Assembly (NCBI RefSeq): GCF_004000745.1
Contig: NZ_BILV01000043.1
Location: forward strand, 1-53,731
DNA: 53,731 nt
Reading direction: 5' to 3'
From: Paenibacillus barengoltzii NBRC 101215
Lineage (GTDB): Bacteria > Bacillota > Bacilli > Paenibacillales > Paenibacillaceae
Shown here: positions 33,992-41,994 of the stretch, in pieces
Layout of the letters: each line of letters starts with the position of its first letter
Position numbering within the stretch: position 1 is the first letter of the stretch
Notes under the pieces: model-generated
What the model was told of the DNA's origin: nothing
What the model saw: only the letters and a program-made list of their open reading frames with translations
Databases searched by the model: none
Program-made: the position numbers and the translations under genes

Positions 33992-34113
33992 CTTTTGCAC
34001 CATTATCCCCTTGGGTCAGGGAAACCCGAATAACTCGGCTCAGAAACGTTATGCAATAGTTCGAAGGGGGCTATCCATCCTTATACCGGATCAAACGGGA
34101 TAATCCTGCAAAA
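33992..34113. repeat. Inverted-end element, copy 2 (~122 bp)
   Basis: Left end CTTTTGCACCATTATCCCC (33992-34010) and right end GGGATAATCCTGCAAAA (34097-34113) are inverted repeats. The left 29 bases match the inverse of 10021-10049 at 27 positions. A G-run/C-run hairpin (33963-33992) abuts it. Confidence 0.65.
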
Positions 34114-34219
34114 ACGTCGAACGACAGGCCATCGCCTGCGCCAATAGCACCTTGGCAGGACGGTCCAACACCGCCGAGTTAGCAGACACCGAAGGGGAAT
34201 CCGTAATCACTGGTTTCAT
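34091..34219 (-). CDS. Possible 42-codon ORF overlapping the PHP stop
   Basis: ATG 34219 overlaps the PHP-gene stop as ATGA, and the frame reads MKPVITDSPSVSANSAVL onward to TGA at 34091. Its last codons fall in the right end of the inverted-end element. The overlap suggests coupled translation, but there is no known family and the frame may be chance. Confidence 0.3.
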   Translation of the reverse strand: MKPVITDSPSVSANSAVLDRPAKVLLAQAMACRSTFLQDYPV

Positions 34220-35505
34220 GCGGATTCGCCCGTGGTTCCCCGCGCGAGATAAACCGGATTGGTCAGGCAGGTCATCACCTCATGCTTCCAATCCGGCAAG
34301 AATCGCCGCGCTTGCACACGGTAGAACCACCGATCCGCCGGCATACGGCACACGAGCTCTCGCTCTTCTTCCTCTACGATCCATTCCTGCTCCAGACCGT
34401 GGTTTGACCATAGGCTTACGCGATCCCCCTGCGCCCCGCGAATCGTGATCACCAGTTCAACCTCTTCCCGTCCATCCGCTACCTCCAATTCCTCACCGAT
34501 ACCAACGCCATCGACCGTCAACGTGAGGAACGTATCATCCGGCCCCATCGTCAGCACTACCGCCCCGCGCTTTACGGCATCAAGCACGGACGCAACGGTC
34601 TCCTCGGCGACGTAGACATGCGCAGTTGGCCCTCCATGCCGGACGAGCGGATGGTCCTGATGCGTATCACTGCCGCCGATTGCGACGATGCGCTGGCCTT
34701 CGGCAAGGCGCTGCTGCCACCAGGTTACTGCTGTTTCGTTCAGCTCCCGCCATGGCCCGTTCCACACCTCAATTGCATCAAACGGAACATCGAAACCAAG
34801 CTCCCATGGACAATCCGGGCAGAACGGGTGATTCAGCACAACCAACGCCCCCTTCGCTTGCGCCTGACGCAGCTCCTTGGCTGCATCTTCTGCCGTTAAC
34901 ACACGAAAGTCTGTCAATGCATCCGGTTGGCCAAGCAGGTTAGCATGGCCTTTGTAACTCGTAAGTTCCACGCCGGGAATCAACAACAGTGTTTCGTCCT
35001 GCGCCATCGCAAAGCGGTTTTGAGAGGCCGTATTATGATCGGTTAACGCTAGGAAATCGAGGCCTTTGTCCCGGCATGAGGCTATCGCTTCACTGATCGT
35101 GTACTTTCCGTCGCTGTGAACAGTATGGGCGTGCAAATCGCCTTTAAGCCAATGCGGATGCTTCATGGTGATCATGATCTCAACCACGACTAATATCCCT
35201 TCTGCGGGCACTTTATAAGCCCCTAACAGCACCGCCCATTCACCGGCCACAATAGGCCCAGCCAAGTAACCGGGCGTTGCTTTCTCCAACCCTATTTGAA
35301 AACCGTCCCGCGCTCCGCCGCTCCAGCCCACGATCCGGTCCGGCGAACGCAAACCAAGATCAACCACGGAACGGTCATTTTTTTCATAACGATAATGGAC
35401 TTCAATGGATTCCACCCCCTCCGGAACGGAGAAAACGACTTCGGGGTACGTCCGATCTTGTTCAGGAACAAGCCAAACCCGGTGCTCCAACCGATGTTTT
35501 GCCAT
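34216..35505 (-). CDS. CehA/McbA-type PHP-domain metallohydrolase
   Basis: 429 residues. The N-terminal ~130 residues are a beta-rich region; the PHP domain begins at 'KGDLHAHTVHSDGKY' with metal ligands His-x-His, and continues with 'ALTDHN', 'PGVELTSYKGHAN', 'LNHPF' and 'GGSDTHQDHP' (~290). PHP enzymes of this group hydrolyse phosphoesters or related bonds with a trinuclear metal site. It is the last gene of the LacI-binding protein-permease operon, 18 bases after the second permease, so its substrate is probably derived from the imported glycan (inference). ATG 35505 has AAGGATGCTG upstream, a fair ribosome site. Confidence 0.82.
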   Translation of the reverse strand: MAKHRLEHRVWLVPEQDRTYPEVVFSVPEGVESIEVHYRYEKNDRSVVDLGLRSPDRIVGWSGGARDGFQIGLEKATPGYLAGPIVAGEWAVLLGAYKVPAEGILVVVEIMITMKHPHWLKGDLHAHTVHSDGKYTISEAIASCRDKGLDFLALTDHNTASQNRFAMAQDETLLLIPGVELTSYKGHANLLGQPDALTDFRVLTAEDAAKELRQAQAKGALVVLNHPFCPDCPWELGFDVPFDAIEVWNGPWRELNETAVTWWQQRLAEGQRIVAIGGSDTHQDHPLVRHGGPTAHVYVAEETVASVLDAVKRGAVVLTMGPDDTFLTLTVDGVGIGEELEVADGREEVELVITIRGAQGDRVSLWSNHGLEQEWIVEEEERELVCRMPADRWFYRVQARRFLPDWKHEVMTCLTNPVYLARGTTGESA

Positions 35506-35523
35506 ATCTTCGCAGCATCCTTT

Positions 35524-36396
35524 CTATTCCTTGCTGGCGCCCAGCATAATGCCCTTCATAAAAAACCGTTGCACAAACGGGTACACCGCAATCAGCGGGA
35601 GAATCGCGATTACGATGCCGGCCATTTTGACGTTGGTCGTCACCAGGTAATTGCTCGATACGCTGCTCGTATCGATAATGATCGACTTGAGCGCGACCTG
35701 CAGCGTATACTTCATGCTGTCGTTAATGAAAATGAGCGGTGCCGTAAACATGTTCCAACGCCCGACGAACTCGAACAGCGAGACGGTGGCAAGCCCGGGC
35801 GCGGCCAGGCGCAAATAGATTTTCGCGAAAATCCAGAAGTCCCCTGCCCCGTCCATTCGGCCCGCTTCGGCAATCTCGTAAGGGATGCCCATGAAGAAGT
35901 TCCGCATCAGCAGGATCGAAAATCCGGACACTAAACCGGATAACACCAACACCGTCAGCGTATTAATCAAATGAAAATCCTTATTAACCACGTACAGCGG
36001 AATCAGCACCGCTTCCTGCGGGATCATCATCGTGAGCAAAATAAACGTGATCATCGCCTTTTTCCCCGGTACATGCGGATGAATTAGGACATAACCCGCA
36101 AGCGAGGAGAGCAGCACGTGCAGGACCGTTCCTACAACGGTGACGATCGTGCTGTTCAGGAACGGCCGCCATAGATTAAGGCTCTCCCAAATCGTTCGGT
36201 AGCCCTCCGCGCTAAACTCGGTCGGAAACAGCACGATATTCGGCTGCATGGAAGCCAGCCCCGACGAAAACGACAAGGCCAACACGTTCAAAAAAGGAAC
36301 GATCATCACAAGCATTAACAGCAGCAGAAACAGCAGATTTATGATGTCAAATGATTTATTTTTCCAACCCAAGCGTTCGAAACGTTCGCTCCCCAT
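35524..36396 (-). CDS. Carbohydrate ABC permease, MalG/LplC type
   Basis: 290 residues with six membrane segments. The EAA coupling loop is 'EIAEAGRMDGAGDFWIFAKIYLRLAAPGL' in pattern (~residues 190-218), and the C-terminus 'RFFMKGIMLGASKE' is typical of LplC/YtcP permeases in Paenibacillus oligosaccharide and uronate importers. It pairs with the MalF-type permease encoded 3 bases upstream; no ATPase is present in the operon, so a shared MsmX-type ATPase elsewhere is expected, as is usual for this family. Substrate unknown; the fucosidase next door suggests a fucosylated oligosaccharide. Confidence 0.9.
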   Translation of the reverse strand: MGSERFERLGWKNKSFDIINLLFLLLLMLVMIVPFLNVLALSFSSGLASMQPNIVLFPTEFSAEGYRTIWESLNLWRPFLNSTIVTVVGTVLHVLLSSLAGYVLIHPHVPGKKAMITFILLTMMIPQEAVLIPLYVVNKDFHLINTLTVLVLSGLVSGFSILLMRNFFMGIPYEIAEAGRMDGAGDFWIFAKIYLRLAAPGLATVSLFEFVGRWNMFTAPLIFINDSMKYTLQVALKSIIIDTSSVSSNYLVTTNVKMAGIVIAILPLIAVYPFVQRFFMKGIMLGASKE

Positions 36397-36399
36397 CGT

Positions 36400-37278
36400 T
36401 TATCCCACCTCGTCAAATCGGGTTAATTTGCGCACGACCAGCGTCAGCGCCAGAGTGAACAGCAGCACCAGAAAGCTGGCGGCCGCGGCGACGCCGACCT
36501 GCATGTTCATAATCCCTTTCTCGAACGTGTACACCATCAGTACATCAACATCCGGTGCCGTCGACGGATTGCGCAGCACAAATACCTGATCAAAGATCCG
36601 CAGCACTCCCATCGTATTCAGCAGAAAAACTACCTTCATCGTGCTCAGCAGCTGAGGCAGCGTAACGTAACGAACCTGCTGCCAGCGGGATGCCCCGTCT
36701 ATCCGCGCCGCTTCATAGAGTGATGGATTAATCGTCACGATACCGGCCAGGAACAAGATACAGCTATAGCCCATGTCCTTCCAGGTCGCGACGAGGATCA
36801 TCACCCAGCGGGCCCAGAAGGACTCGGCCAGAAAATGAATGGGTTGCGTGCCGGTCAAGCGCTGCAACAGTAAATTCACGAGTCCGGTATCGGGAGACAG
36901 CAGGAAAATCCAGATCCCCCCGACGATAACCCAGGACAGCAAGTGAGGGATATAGAGCACCATTTGGGCGGTTTTTTTGAAACGGGCATGCAGCACTTCG
37001 TTTAAGGACAACGCCAGCACCAGCGGGGCGATAAATCCTAAAGCCAGAATCCCTCCTCCAATCACCAACGTGTTCGTCAATGACTTCCAGAAGAACGGGT
37101 CATGCCAGACCTGCGAATAATTCGCAAGCCCGGCATACGGACCGTCCCCCATGAGCCGATAATCCTGAAAGCTGACCTGCAGCCCCTTAATGAGCGGATA
37201 ATAACCATAGACGAGAAAATAGATGGCTACAGGGATCATCATGAGATATAGAGCGGCATACTTCCGCAGAGCTTTCAC
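36400..37278 (-). CDS. Carbohydrate ABC permease, MalF/LplB type
   Basis: 292 residues, six membrane segments. The N-terminal 'YLMMIPVAIYFLVYGYYPLIKGLQVSFQDY'-like segment (~9-38) is characteristic of LplB. EAA loop 'YEAARIDGASRWQQVRYVTLPQL' in pattern near residue 190. It forms a heterodimeric channel with the downstream permease and receives sugar from the solute-binding lipoprotein encoded 33 bases upstream. ATG 37278. The spacing and order (binding protein, MalF type, MalG type) are standard for CUT1 importers. Confidence 0.9.
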   Translation of the reverse strand: MKALRKYAALYLMMIPVAIYFLVYGYYPLIKGLQVSFQDYRLMGDGPYAGLANYSQVWHDPFFWKSLTNTLVIGGGILALGFIAPLVLALSLNEVLHARFKKTAQMVLYIPHLLSWVIVGGIWIFLLSPDTGLVNLLLQRLTGTQPIHFLAESFWARWVMILVATWKDMGYSCILFLAGIVTINPSLYEAARIDGASRWQQVRYVTLPQLLSTMKVVFLLNTMGVLRIFDQVFVLRNPSTAPDVDVLMVYTFEKGIMNMQVGVAAAASFLVLLFTLALTLVVRKLTRFDEVG

Positions 37279-37311
37279 GGTTGATCGTCACATCCTATTC
37301 TTGTTCTTGGC

Positions 37312-38751
37312 CTATTCGTCGATGAGGTTGGCTGCCTTCAGTTCCTTCTGCATTTGGCTCACAGCGTCGGCTGCCGGCATTTCTCCGGACATGGCCTTCA
37401 GCGCGTAGTTTTGGACGATTTTTTCAGCATCCGCCCATCCTGGCAAAGACAACTCCAATGTGGCATATCGCTTGACCAGATCTTGCGCTTCCTGCACACC
37501 TGGTAACTTGCCGAACGGCGGCTTCACGTTCTCGTTGTACCAGAACGGTACGCCGTGGTCCATGTTGTGCTCCTTGCCGGTGGCGGTCAAGGTGTATTGA
37601 TCTCCATCCTTCGTGTAATCTACGCCTTCGATCCCCAGGCTGCCCAGCATAATTCCGGCTTCGGAATGCCAGAACTCCAGGAACTTCTCCGCCGCATCCG
37701 GATGCTCCGCATTCACCGGCATCATCCAGTAGTCAGGATCCCCGCGACGCATCAACAGGCTGCCATCCGGTCCTGCCGCACTAGCCAAAGCTTTCGCTTC
37801 AAACGTAGTGTTCGGGTCGGCTTCCTTGCGTGTGCTGTTGAACATCCCGACCCAAGCATCCCAGTACGTAACCATGCCAACGCGGTCGGTTAAGAAAAGG
37901 TTGCGCATCTTACCGGTATCGTTCGTGACGAAGTTCGGGTCCATGATACCTTCCTTCGTCAGTTTAGCAAACCATTCGTACATCGGGATGGCGGCATCCG
38001 ACGCGTACGGAATCGTCCGTTTGCCGTCCTTCAGTACGTAGCGATATTTCAAGCCAGCCGCACTCATAAAGCCTTGAATATCATACAGCCCGGAGGTGCT
38101 GAGTCCATAAGTATCGGCTTTGCCATTGCCGTCTGGGTCCTGTTCCTTGAACGCCTTCAGCACGTTGTAGTAATCGTCCAGCGTTTGGGGCTCCTGCAGG
38201 TTCAGCTTGTCCAGCCAGTCCTTGCGGACGATCGGCATCGTACCGCCTTGAAACTTCGCGAATACGGCATAAATGTTGTCGTCCTTCCCTTTCAACTGCT
38301 CCCATTCCTCGGACGGAATGACGCTGGGATCCGACAATTGACTCGATCCTTGCACGAAGTCTGTTAAGTCCGTCAGTGCGCCTTGATCGATGAAGCTGTT
38401 CAGTTTGCCAAGGTCACTGCCTTCAATGAGGTCGTATTTCTCACCGGAACCCAGCGCCGTCAATACCTTTTGATCATAGTCGCTGGCCGGACGCTCAATC
38501 GTCACATCGATACCGGTCAACCGCTTGATTTCCTGCTCAAATTTGGCGTTTTCCTCCGGGGTTTTGCCGCCTACGTTGGCCGATAGAATCCGCAGCTTCA
38601 TGTCCCCTGCCGACGCGTCTGTCTGCGCTCCGGTAGAAGTATTGCTTGACGTTCCGCTGTTCGCCGCAGTACCGTTATTTCCGCCACAGGCCGATAGCAG
38701 CATGGAACTAATCGTCAGCAGTGCGATGAGATGAGTCGCTTTCCTTTTCAC
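37312..38751 (-). CDS. Carbohydrate-binding lipoprotein, LplA/YtcQ type
   Basis: 479 residues. Lipoprotein signal 'MLLSACGG' (Cys about residue 22), Thr/Ser/Asn-rich linker, then a SBP_bac_1-type type-II binding fold ('IERPASDYDQKVLTALGSGEKYDLIEG' region, 'YDIQGFMSAAGL', 'FLEFWHSEAGIMLGSLGIEGVDY'). Large LplA-like proteins bind oligosaccharides. It lies 35 bases after lacI-type regulator, with GGAGG before ATG 38751, and has no promoter space of its own, so the regulator and transporter are cotranscribed. Confidence 0.9.
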   Translation of the reverse strand: MKRKATHLIALLTISSMLLSACGGNNGTAANSGTSSNTSTGAQTDASAGDMKLRILSANVGGKTPEENAKFEQEIKRLTGIDVTIERPASDYDQKVLTALGSGEKYDLIEGSDLGKLNSFIDQGALTDLTDFVQGSSQLSDPSVIPSEEWEQLKGKDDNIYAVFAKFQGGTMPIVRKDWLDKLNLQEPQTLDDYYNVLKAFKEQDPDGNGKADTYGLSTSGLYDIQGFMSAAGLKYRYVLKDGKRTIPYASDAAIPMYEWFAKLTKEGIMDPNFVTNDTGKMRNLFLTDRVGMVTYWDAWVGMFNSTRKEADPNTTFEAKALASAAGPDGSLLMRRGDPDYWMMPVNAEHPDAAEKFLEFWHSEAGIMLGSLGIEGVDYTKDGDQYTLTATGKEHNMDHGVPFWYNENVKPPFGKLPGVQEAQDLVKRYATLELSLPGWADAEKIVQNYALKAMSGEMPAADAVSQMQKELKAANLIDE

Positions 38752-38786
38752 GGGATGATTTCCTCCTTGGTTTCTCTTCTAGAATC

Positions 38787-39821
38787 CTATCCTTGGGGTG
38801 GCGCGCAAGATCCACGTACCACAATCTCTGCCGGAATCAGCGTTCGCTTGGCAAGACGCTTGCCGGATTCGAGCTGCTCCAGCAATAACAGCATGGACTC
38901 CTGCCCGAGCTGGTCGGCATGTAACCGAACCCCGGTGAGGGGCGGTGAAAATTCCTGCGCCAATGGGCTGTCGTAGGCGAAGGACAATACGGACAACTGC
39001 TCCGGTATACAGAGCCCAAGTTGCTCTGCGGCCTGGTAAACGCCTAACGCCATCGAGTCGGTGTCAGCAATAACCGCGGTGATACTCGGATCCGCACGTA
39101 GCTGAGCCAATACCGTGTTATAGCCAAAGGTGAGAGACGAGGTGCCGCCGTCCGGTTTATGCACGATCATGTCCTTCGGAGGCGTTAGCCCTGCCTGCTC
39201 GAATGCATTCAGGTAACCTTGCCCGCGGTCAACCGCCACAGTTCGATTCGCCGGCGCATTCAGAAACAGAATGCGCCGGTGCCCAAGCGACATTAAGTAC
39301 TGTGTCGCCTGCGTAGCGATCCCAACATTATCGTTGTCGACATAGGAGACCCGGGACTGATCCTCCTCTGACGGACGACCGATGACCACGATGGGAATCC
39401 CCCGCTGTAAACAATCGTCAATTCGGGAATCCCCGACCACCGCATCAAGGATGATCTCACCGTCCACCGGATCGGAGGCGATGTGTTCCACCTGATTTTT
39501 ATAAGTCGATGACACGGTGTTGATTAACAGGCGATATCCTTGCTCATAACATACAGGTAACACGCCATTGAGCAGCGAATACTGAAACTGGTTCATCTTC
39601 GCCTTCTGCTCGCCTTGCATGTTCAGGCCGATGATGCGCGTCGTTTTGCTCACCAGACTACGGGCCCAGTAGTTTGGCCGGTAATTCAGCTCTCTTGCCA
39701 CCCGGAGAACCTGTTCTGTCACTTCTTTGCTGATAGGGCGTTTTTTGCTGAACACACTGGATACGGTGCTCTTTGAAACCCCCGCCGCCTTGGCCACATC
39801 ATCAATCGTTGCCACGTTCAA
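38787..39821 (-). CDS. LacI-family repressor of the sugar-uptake operon
   Basis: 344 residues. N-terminal helix-turn-helix 'TIDDVAKAAGVSKSTVSSVFS' (~residues 5-25), hinge 'LNYRPNYWARSL', then a type-I sugar-binding core ('DGEIILDAVVGDSRIDDCL', 'YVDNDNVGIATQATQYLMSLGHRR'). First gene of the operon that encodes a lipoprotein, two permeases and the PHP hydrolase, hence likely autoregulated. Several palindromic operator candidates lie directly upstream, at 39838-39941. The inducer is probably the imported glycan or a product of it. ATG 39821 follows GGAGAGGAACG. Confidence 0.9.
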   Translation of the reverse strand: MNVATIDDVAKAAGVSKSTVSSVFSKKRPISKEVTEQVLRVARELNYRPNYWARSLVSKTTRIIGLNMQGEQKAKMNQFQYSLLNGVLPVCYEQGYRLLINTVSSTYKNQVEHIASDPVDGEIILDAVVGDSRIDDCLQRGIPIVVIGRPSEEDQSRVSYVDNDNVGIATQATQYLMSLGHRRILFLNAPANRTVAVDRGQGYLNAFEQAGLTPPKDMIVHKPDGGTSSLTFGYNTVLAQLRADPSITAVIADTDSMALGVYQAAEQLGLCIPEQLSVLSFAYDSPLAQEFSPPLTGVRLHADQLGQESMLLLLEQLESGKRLAKRTLIPAEIVVRGSCAPPQG

Positions 39822-39837
39822 TCGTTCCTCTCCACAA

Positions 39838-39941
39838 TTCGTACTAGTACGAACCTAGATTAAACCGGTTTTGTTAAACCCGTTTCATCTGCCCGTGTGA
39901 AGTTTGTAAAATTACAGCTTATTGCTCAGAAAAACCCGTTT
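39838..39941 (-). promoter_or_regulatory. Operator cluster before the LacI-type regulator gene
   Basis: A perfect 16-bp palindrome TTCGTACTAGTACGAA (39838-39853), a perfect 10-bp palindrome AAACCGGTTT (39862-39871), and two near copies AAACCCGTTT (39876-39885 and 39932-39941). LacI-family sites are usually such CG-centred palindromes. Three AAACCSGTTT copies within 80 bases suggest cooperative binding or looping. Which palindrome is bound is not known. Confidence 0.6.
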
Positions 39942-39950
39942 AATTGAGCA

Positions 39951-39986
39951 ACAAAAAAAACGGCCGTTTCGTTTGGCCGTTTTCAT
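39951..39986 (-). terminator. Terminator of the fucosidase gene
   Basis: AAAACGGCC-GTTTCGTTT-GGCCGTTTT (39957-39985 region). On the minus strand it is followed by a long T run (complement of the A8 at 39953-39960). It separates the fucosidase from the regulator operon. Confidence 0.88.
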
Positions 39987-40022
39987 AGACTAGATATGGA
40001 AGTATCGTTATTCCTCTCTTTC

Positions 40023-41309
40023 TTAGTTATGAGTGACAACAGCACCTGAGCCGCCGTACATTTCAACTGGCTCCGCAAACTCCAGCTTCAGTACGGTAAC
40101 ATGCTCATGACAATCTTCCGGTGTTAAGTAAATCCATGTCGTACCCGGAATATTAAACCAAGGCACCCCGCCATGAATTTCATGTTTCAGTTCTTTACCC
40201 GAATGGAGCACGGTCACTTTCTGGATCGAATTACATAAGCCCTTGAGGCAGACGCTTTCCTTCGGGTCATCGTAAACGAACAGATACAACGTCTTGCGAT
40301 CTTTCGTTAATGTGCTTCCGCCCAACCAATAACGGGTCATAATCCCTTCGACGGTTCCGTACACCGCTTCTTTATGCGTGCGAATCCAATCGCCTAGCCC
40401 AAGCAGAATGTCGGCTTGTCTCGGATCGATCGTCCCGTCCTCGCGGGGACCGATATTTAACAACATGTTGCCGCCCATGGAGATGCAATCGCAGAACATG
40501 CGGATGATTTGTTTTAACGATTTATATTTGTGATCTTTGTGTTGATAACCCCATGAGGTGTTAATCGTCGTGCAGAACTCCCAAGGTCCCTCGGGCCTTG
40601 TGATTGGCAGCCCTTGCTCCGGCGTTTTATAATCCCCGTAGCCGGCGAGACGCGAGTTGATGATCAGATCGGGGTTAAAAGACAGCAAATACTCCTTAAA
40701 CTCCGGCAATCCCCATTGCTCCGCGCTTCGTTCCCAATCCCCGTCGAACCAGAGCAAATCAACCTTGCCATATTTCGTTAACAGTTCGCTCAGTTGATGA
40801 CGATTAAATTGCAAGAATTTCTGCCACTTCGCTTCGTCCTGGTTACCGTCCAGCGGTTCCGAGAAACGATTCACTTGGCTCAGATCCTCAGGCACGACAC
40901 CACCTGGATACACGCTAGGATAATCCGGATGCGACCAGTCGATCAGCGAATAGTACAAACCGAGCCGAATCCCCCGCTTCTTGATCGCTTCAGCATACTC
41001 TTTCACGATGTCACGTTGGGCCGGGGTTCGCTTGACCACGCTCAAATCGCTATACTGAGTATCAAACAGCGCGACGCCGTCATGATGTTTTGTCGTCAAC
41101 ACCGCGTACTTCGCCCCGGATTTCTCGATCAATTCCGCCCATTGGTCGGCATCAAACCGGGAAGCTGTAAACCCGTCCAACTGTTTCATGTAGTCCTCAT
41201 AGGAAATCACGCCGTTATGAAAGGACCAAGATTCAGAAACACCGTCAACCGCATAAATCCCGTAATGGATAAAGATTCCCAGCTTCGCGTCTTCAAACCA
41301 TGGTAACAT
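40023..41309 (-). CDS. GH29 alpha-L-fucosidase, cytoplasmic
   Basis: 428 residues. Begins at once with the GH29 barrel: 'WFEDAKLGIFIHYGIYAV' (~4-21), 'YAVLTTKHHDGVALFD' (~68-83), 'LGLYYSLIDWSHPDY', and nucleophile Asp189 in 'VDLLWFDGDW'. 'GNMLLNIGPREDGTI' is another family hallmark. No signal peptide, so it acts on fucosylated oligosaccharides after import, most likely through the LplABC-type transporter encoded next to it. Transcribed separately: a terminator lies between it and the regulator gene. ATG 41309 follows AGAGGGGG. The 241-base leader (41310-41550) holds no further gene that I can support. Confidence 0.9.
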   Translation of the reverse strand: MLPWFEDAKLGIFIHYGIYAVDGVSESWSFHNGVISYEDYMKQLDGFTASRFDADQWAELIEKSGAKYAVLTTKHHDGVALFDTQYSDLSVVKRTPAQRDIVKEYAEAIKKRGIRLGLYYSLIDWSHPDYPSVYPGGVVPEDLSQVNRFSEPLDGNQDEAKWQKFLQFNRHQLSELLTKYGKVDLLWFDGDWERSAEQWGLPEFKEYLLSFNPDLIINSRLAGYGDYKTPEQGLPITRPEGPWEFCTTINTSWGYQHKDHKYKSLKQIIRMFCDCISMGGNMLLNIGPREDGTIDPRQADILLGLGDWIRTHKEAVYGTVEGIMTRYWLGGSTLTKDRKTLYLFVYDDPKESVCLKGLCNSIQKVTVLHSGKELKHEIHGGVPWFNIPGTTWIYLTPEDCHEHVTVLKLEFAEPVEMYGGSGAVVTHN

Positions 41310-41550
41310 CGTCAGTTCCCCCTCTATGCTTGTTCCTCCTAACGATAGTTGATGGCGGCATGAGGGGTAAATATGTGGTTTTTACGACGGATATGTCGTT
41401 TTGAAGATCACCTGCAAACAAAGCGGGCTCCCCTAAGGAACACCCTCGTTCATCTTCTTCCTCTGCCATTTTGATATCATTCACACTGCGAGCGGTCAGC
41501 TGCTCCCTGGCAAGTGTTGCGCTCACATTTGGGGATTCTTGCCGATGCTT

Positions 41551-41898
41551 CTACTTCTTATCCACCTGCACCAACGTAACTTGTTTGATGGAGAACGTCC
41601 CTTCCAGCTTTTCCACAGGGATTACGTTCAGCTTAATGAGTCCGGCGATCTTCTGGGCATCCGCTTTGGAAACCAATCTCCATACGCCAGGGTCGGGAAG
41701 CGCTTCGTAAAGCTTGCGGTCATCGTACTCCTTACGTTCCTGATGGATCGTTCTAACCCGGTATTCCCCGACGTCCAGTTCCGAAATGCCTTGTTCCTGA
41801 AAATGTTCTAAAATTTCGCTGCGTAATGCGGTCAGCTCTTGCTCTGTTTCTTTCTGCAGCTGTTTGAGTTCATGATAACGACGCACTTTCTGTTCCAC
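41551..41898 (-). CDS. Hypothetical protein with N-terminal coiled coil
   Basis: 115 residues from GTG 41898, chosen because GGAG lies 9 bases upstream. ATG 41937 (128 residues) is also possible but touches the T tract of the previous gene's terminator. The N-terminal half is a charged coiled coil ('YHELKQLQKETEQELTALRS', then 'EILEHFQEQG'); the C-terminal half has 'ELDVGEYRVRTIHQERKEYDD' and 'SKADAQKIAGLIKLNVIP'. The layout recalls phage Gp157-type proteins, but I do not recognise a family with confidence. Downstream of the giant protease gene on the same strand; it could be cotranscribed by read-through. Confidence 0.6.
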   Translation of the reverse strand: MEQKVRRYHELKQLQKETEQELTALRSEILEHFQEQGISELDVGEYRVRTIHQERKEYDDRKLYEALPDPGVWRLVSKADAQKIAGLIKLNVIPVEKLEGTFSIKQVTLVQVDKK

Positions 41899-41944
41899 TT
41901 GTCCACGCTCCTTCGGTGAGATCGAACCTTCCCTCATGTATATG

Positions 41945-41979
41945 AAAACCGCCGCCGGCCTCATGCGTGCCGACGGCGG
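41945..41979 (-). terminator. Terminator of the S8 protease gene
   Basis: CCGCCGCCGG (41949-41958) pairs with CCGACGGCGG (41970-41979 region) with one mismatch. On the minus strand TTTTC follows. It is about 16 bases after the protease stop. Confidence 0.8.
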
Positions 41980-41994
41980 AACGATCAAATCTTT

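Noticed and set aside
41293..41526. Minus-strand frame of 77 codons before the fucosidase
   Set aside because: No Shine-Dalgarno at any start, no recognisable sequence, and it occupies the space needed for the fucosidase promoter.
41935..41950. Partial match to the 54-bp repeat core (GTATATGAAAACCG)
   Set aside because: Only about 14 bases match and the spacer pattern is absent; it lies in the T tract of a terminator.
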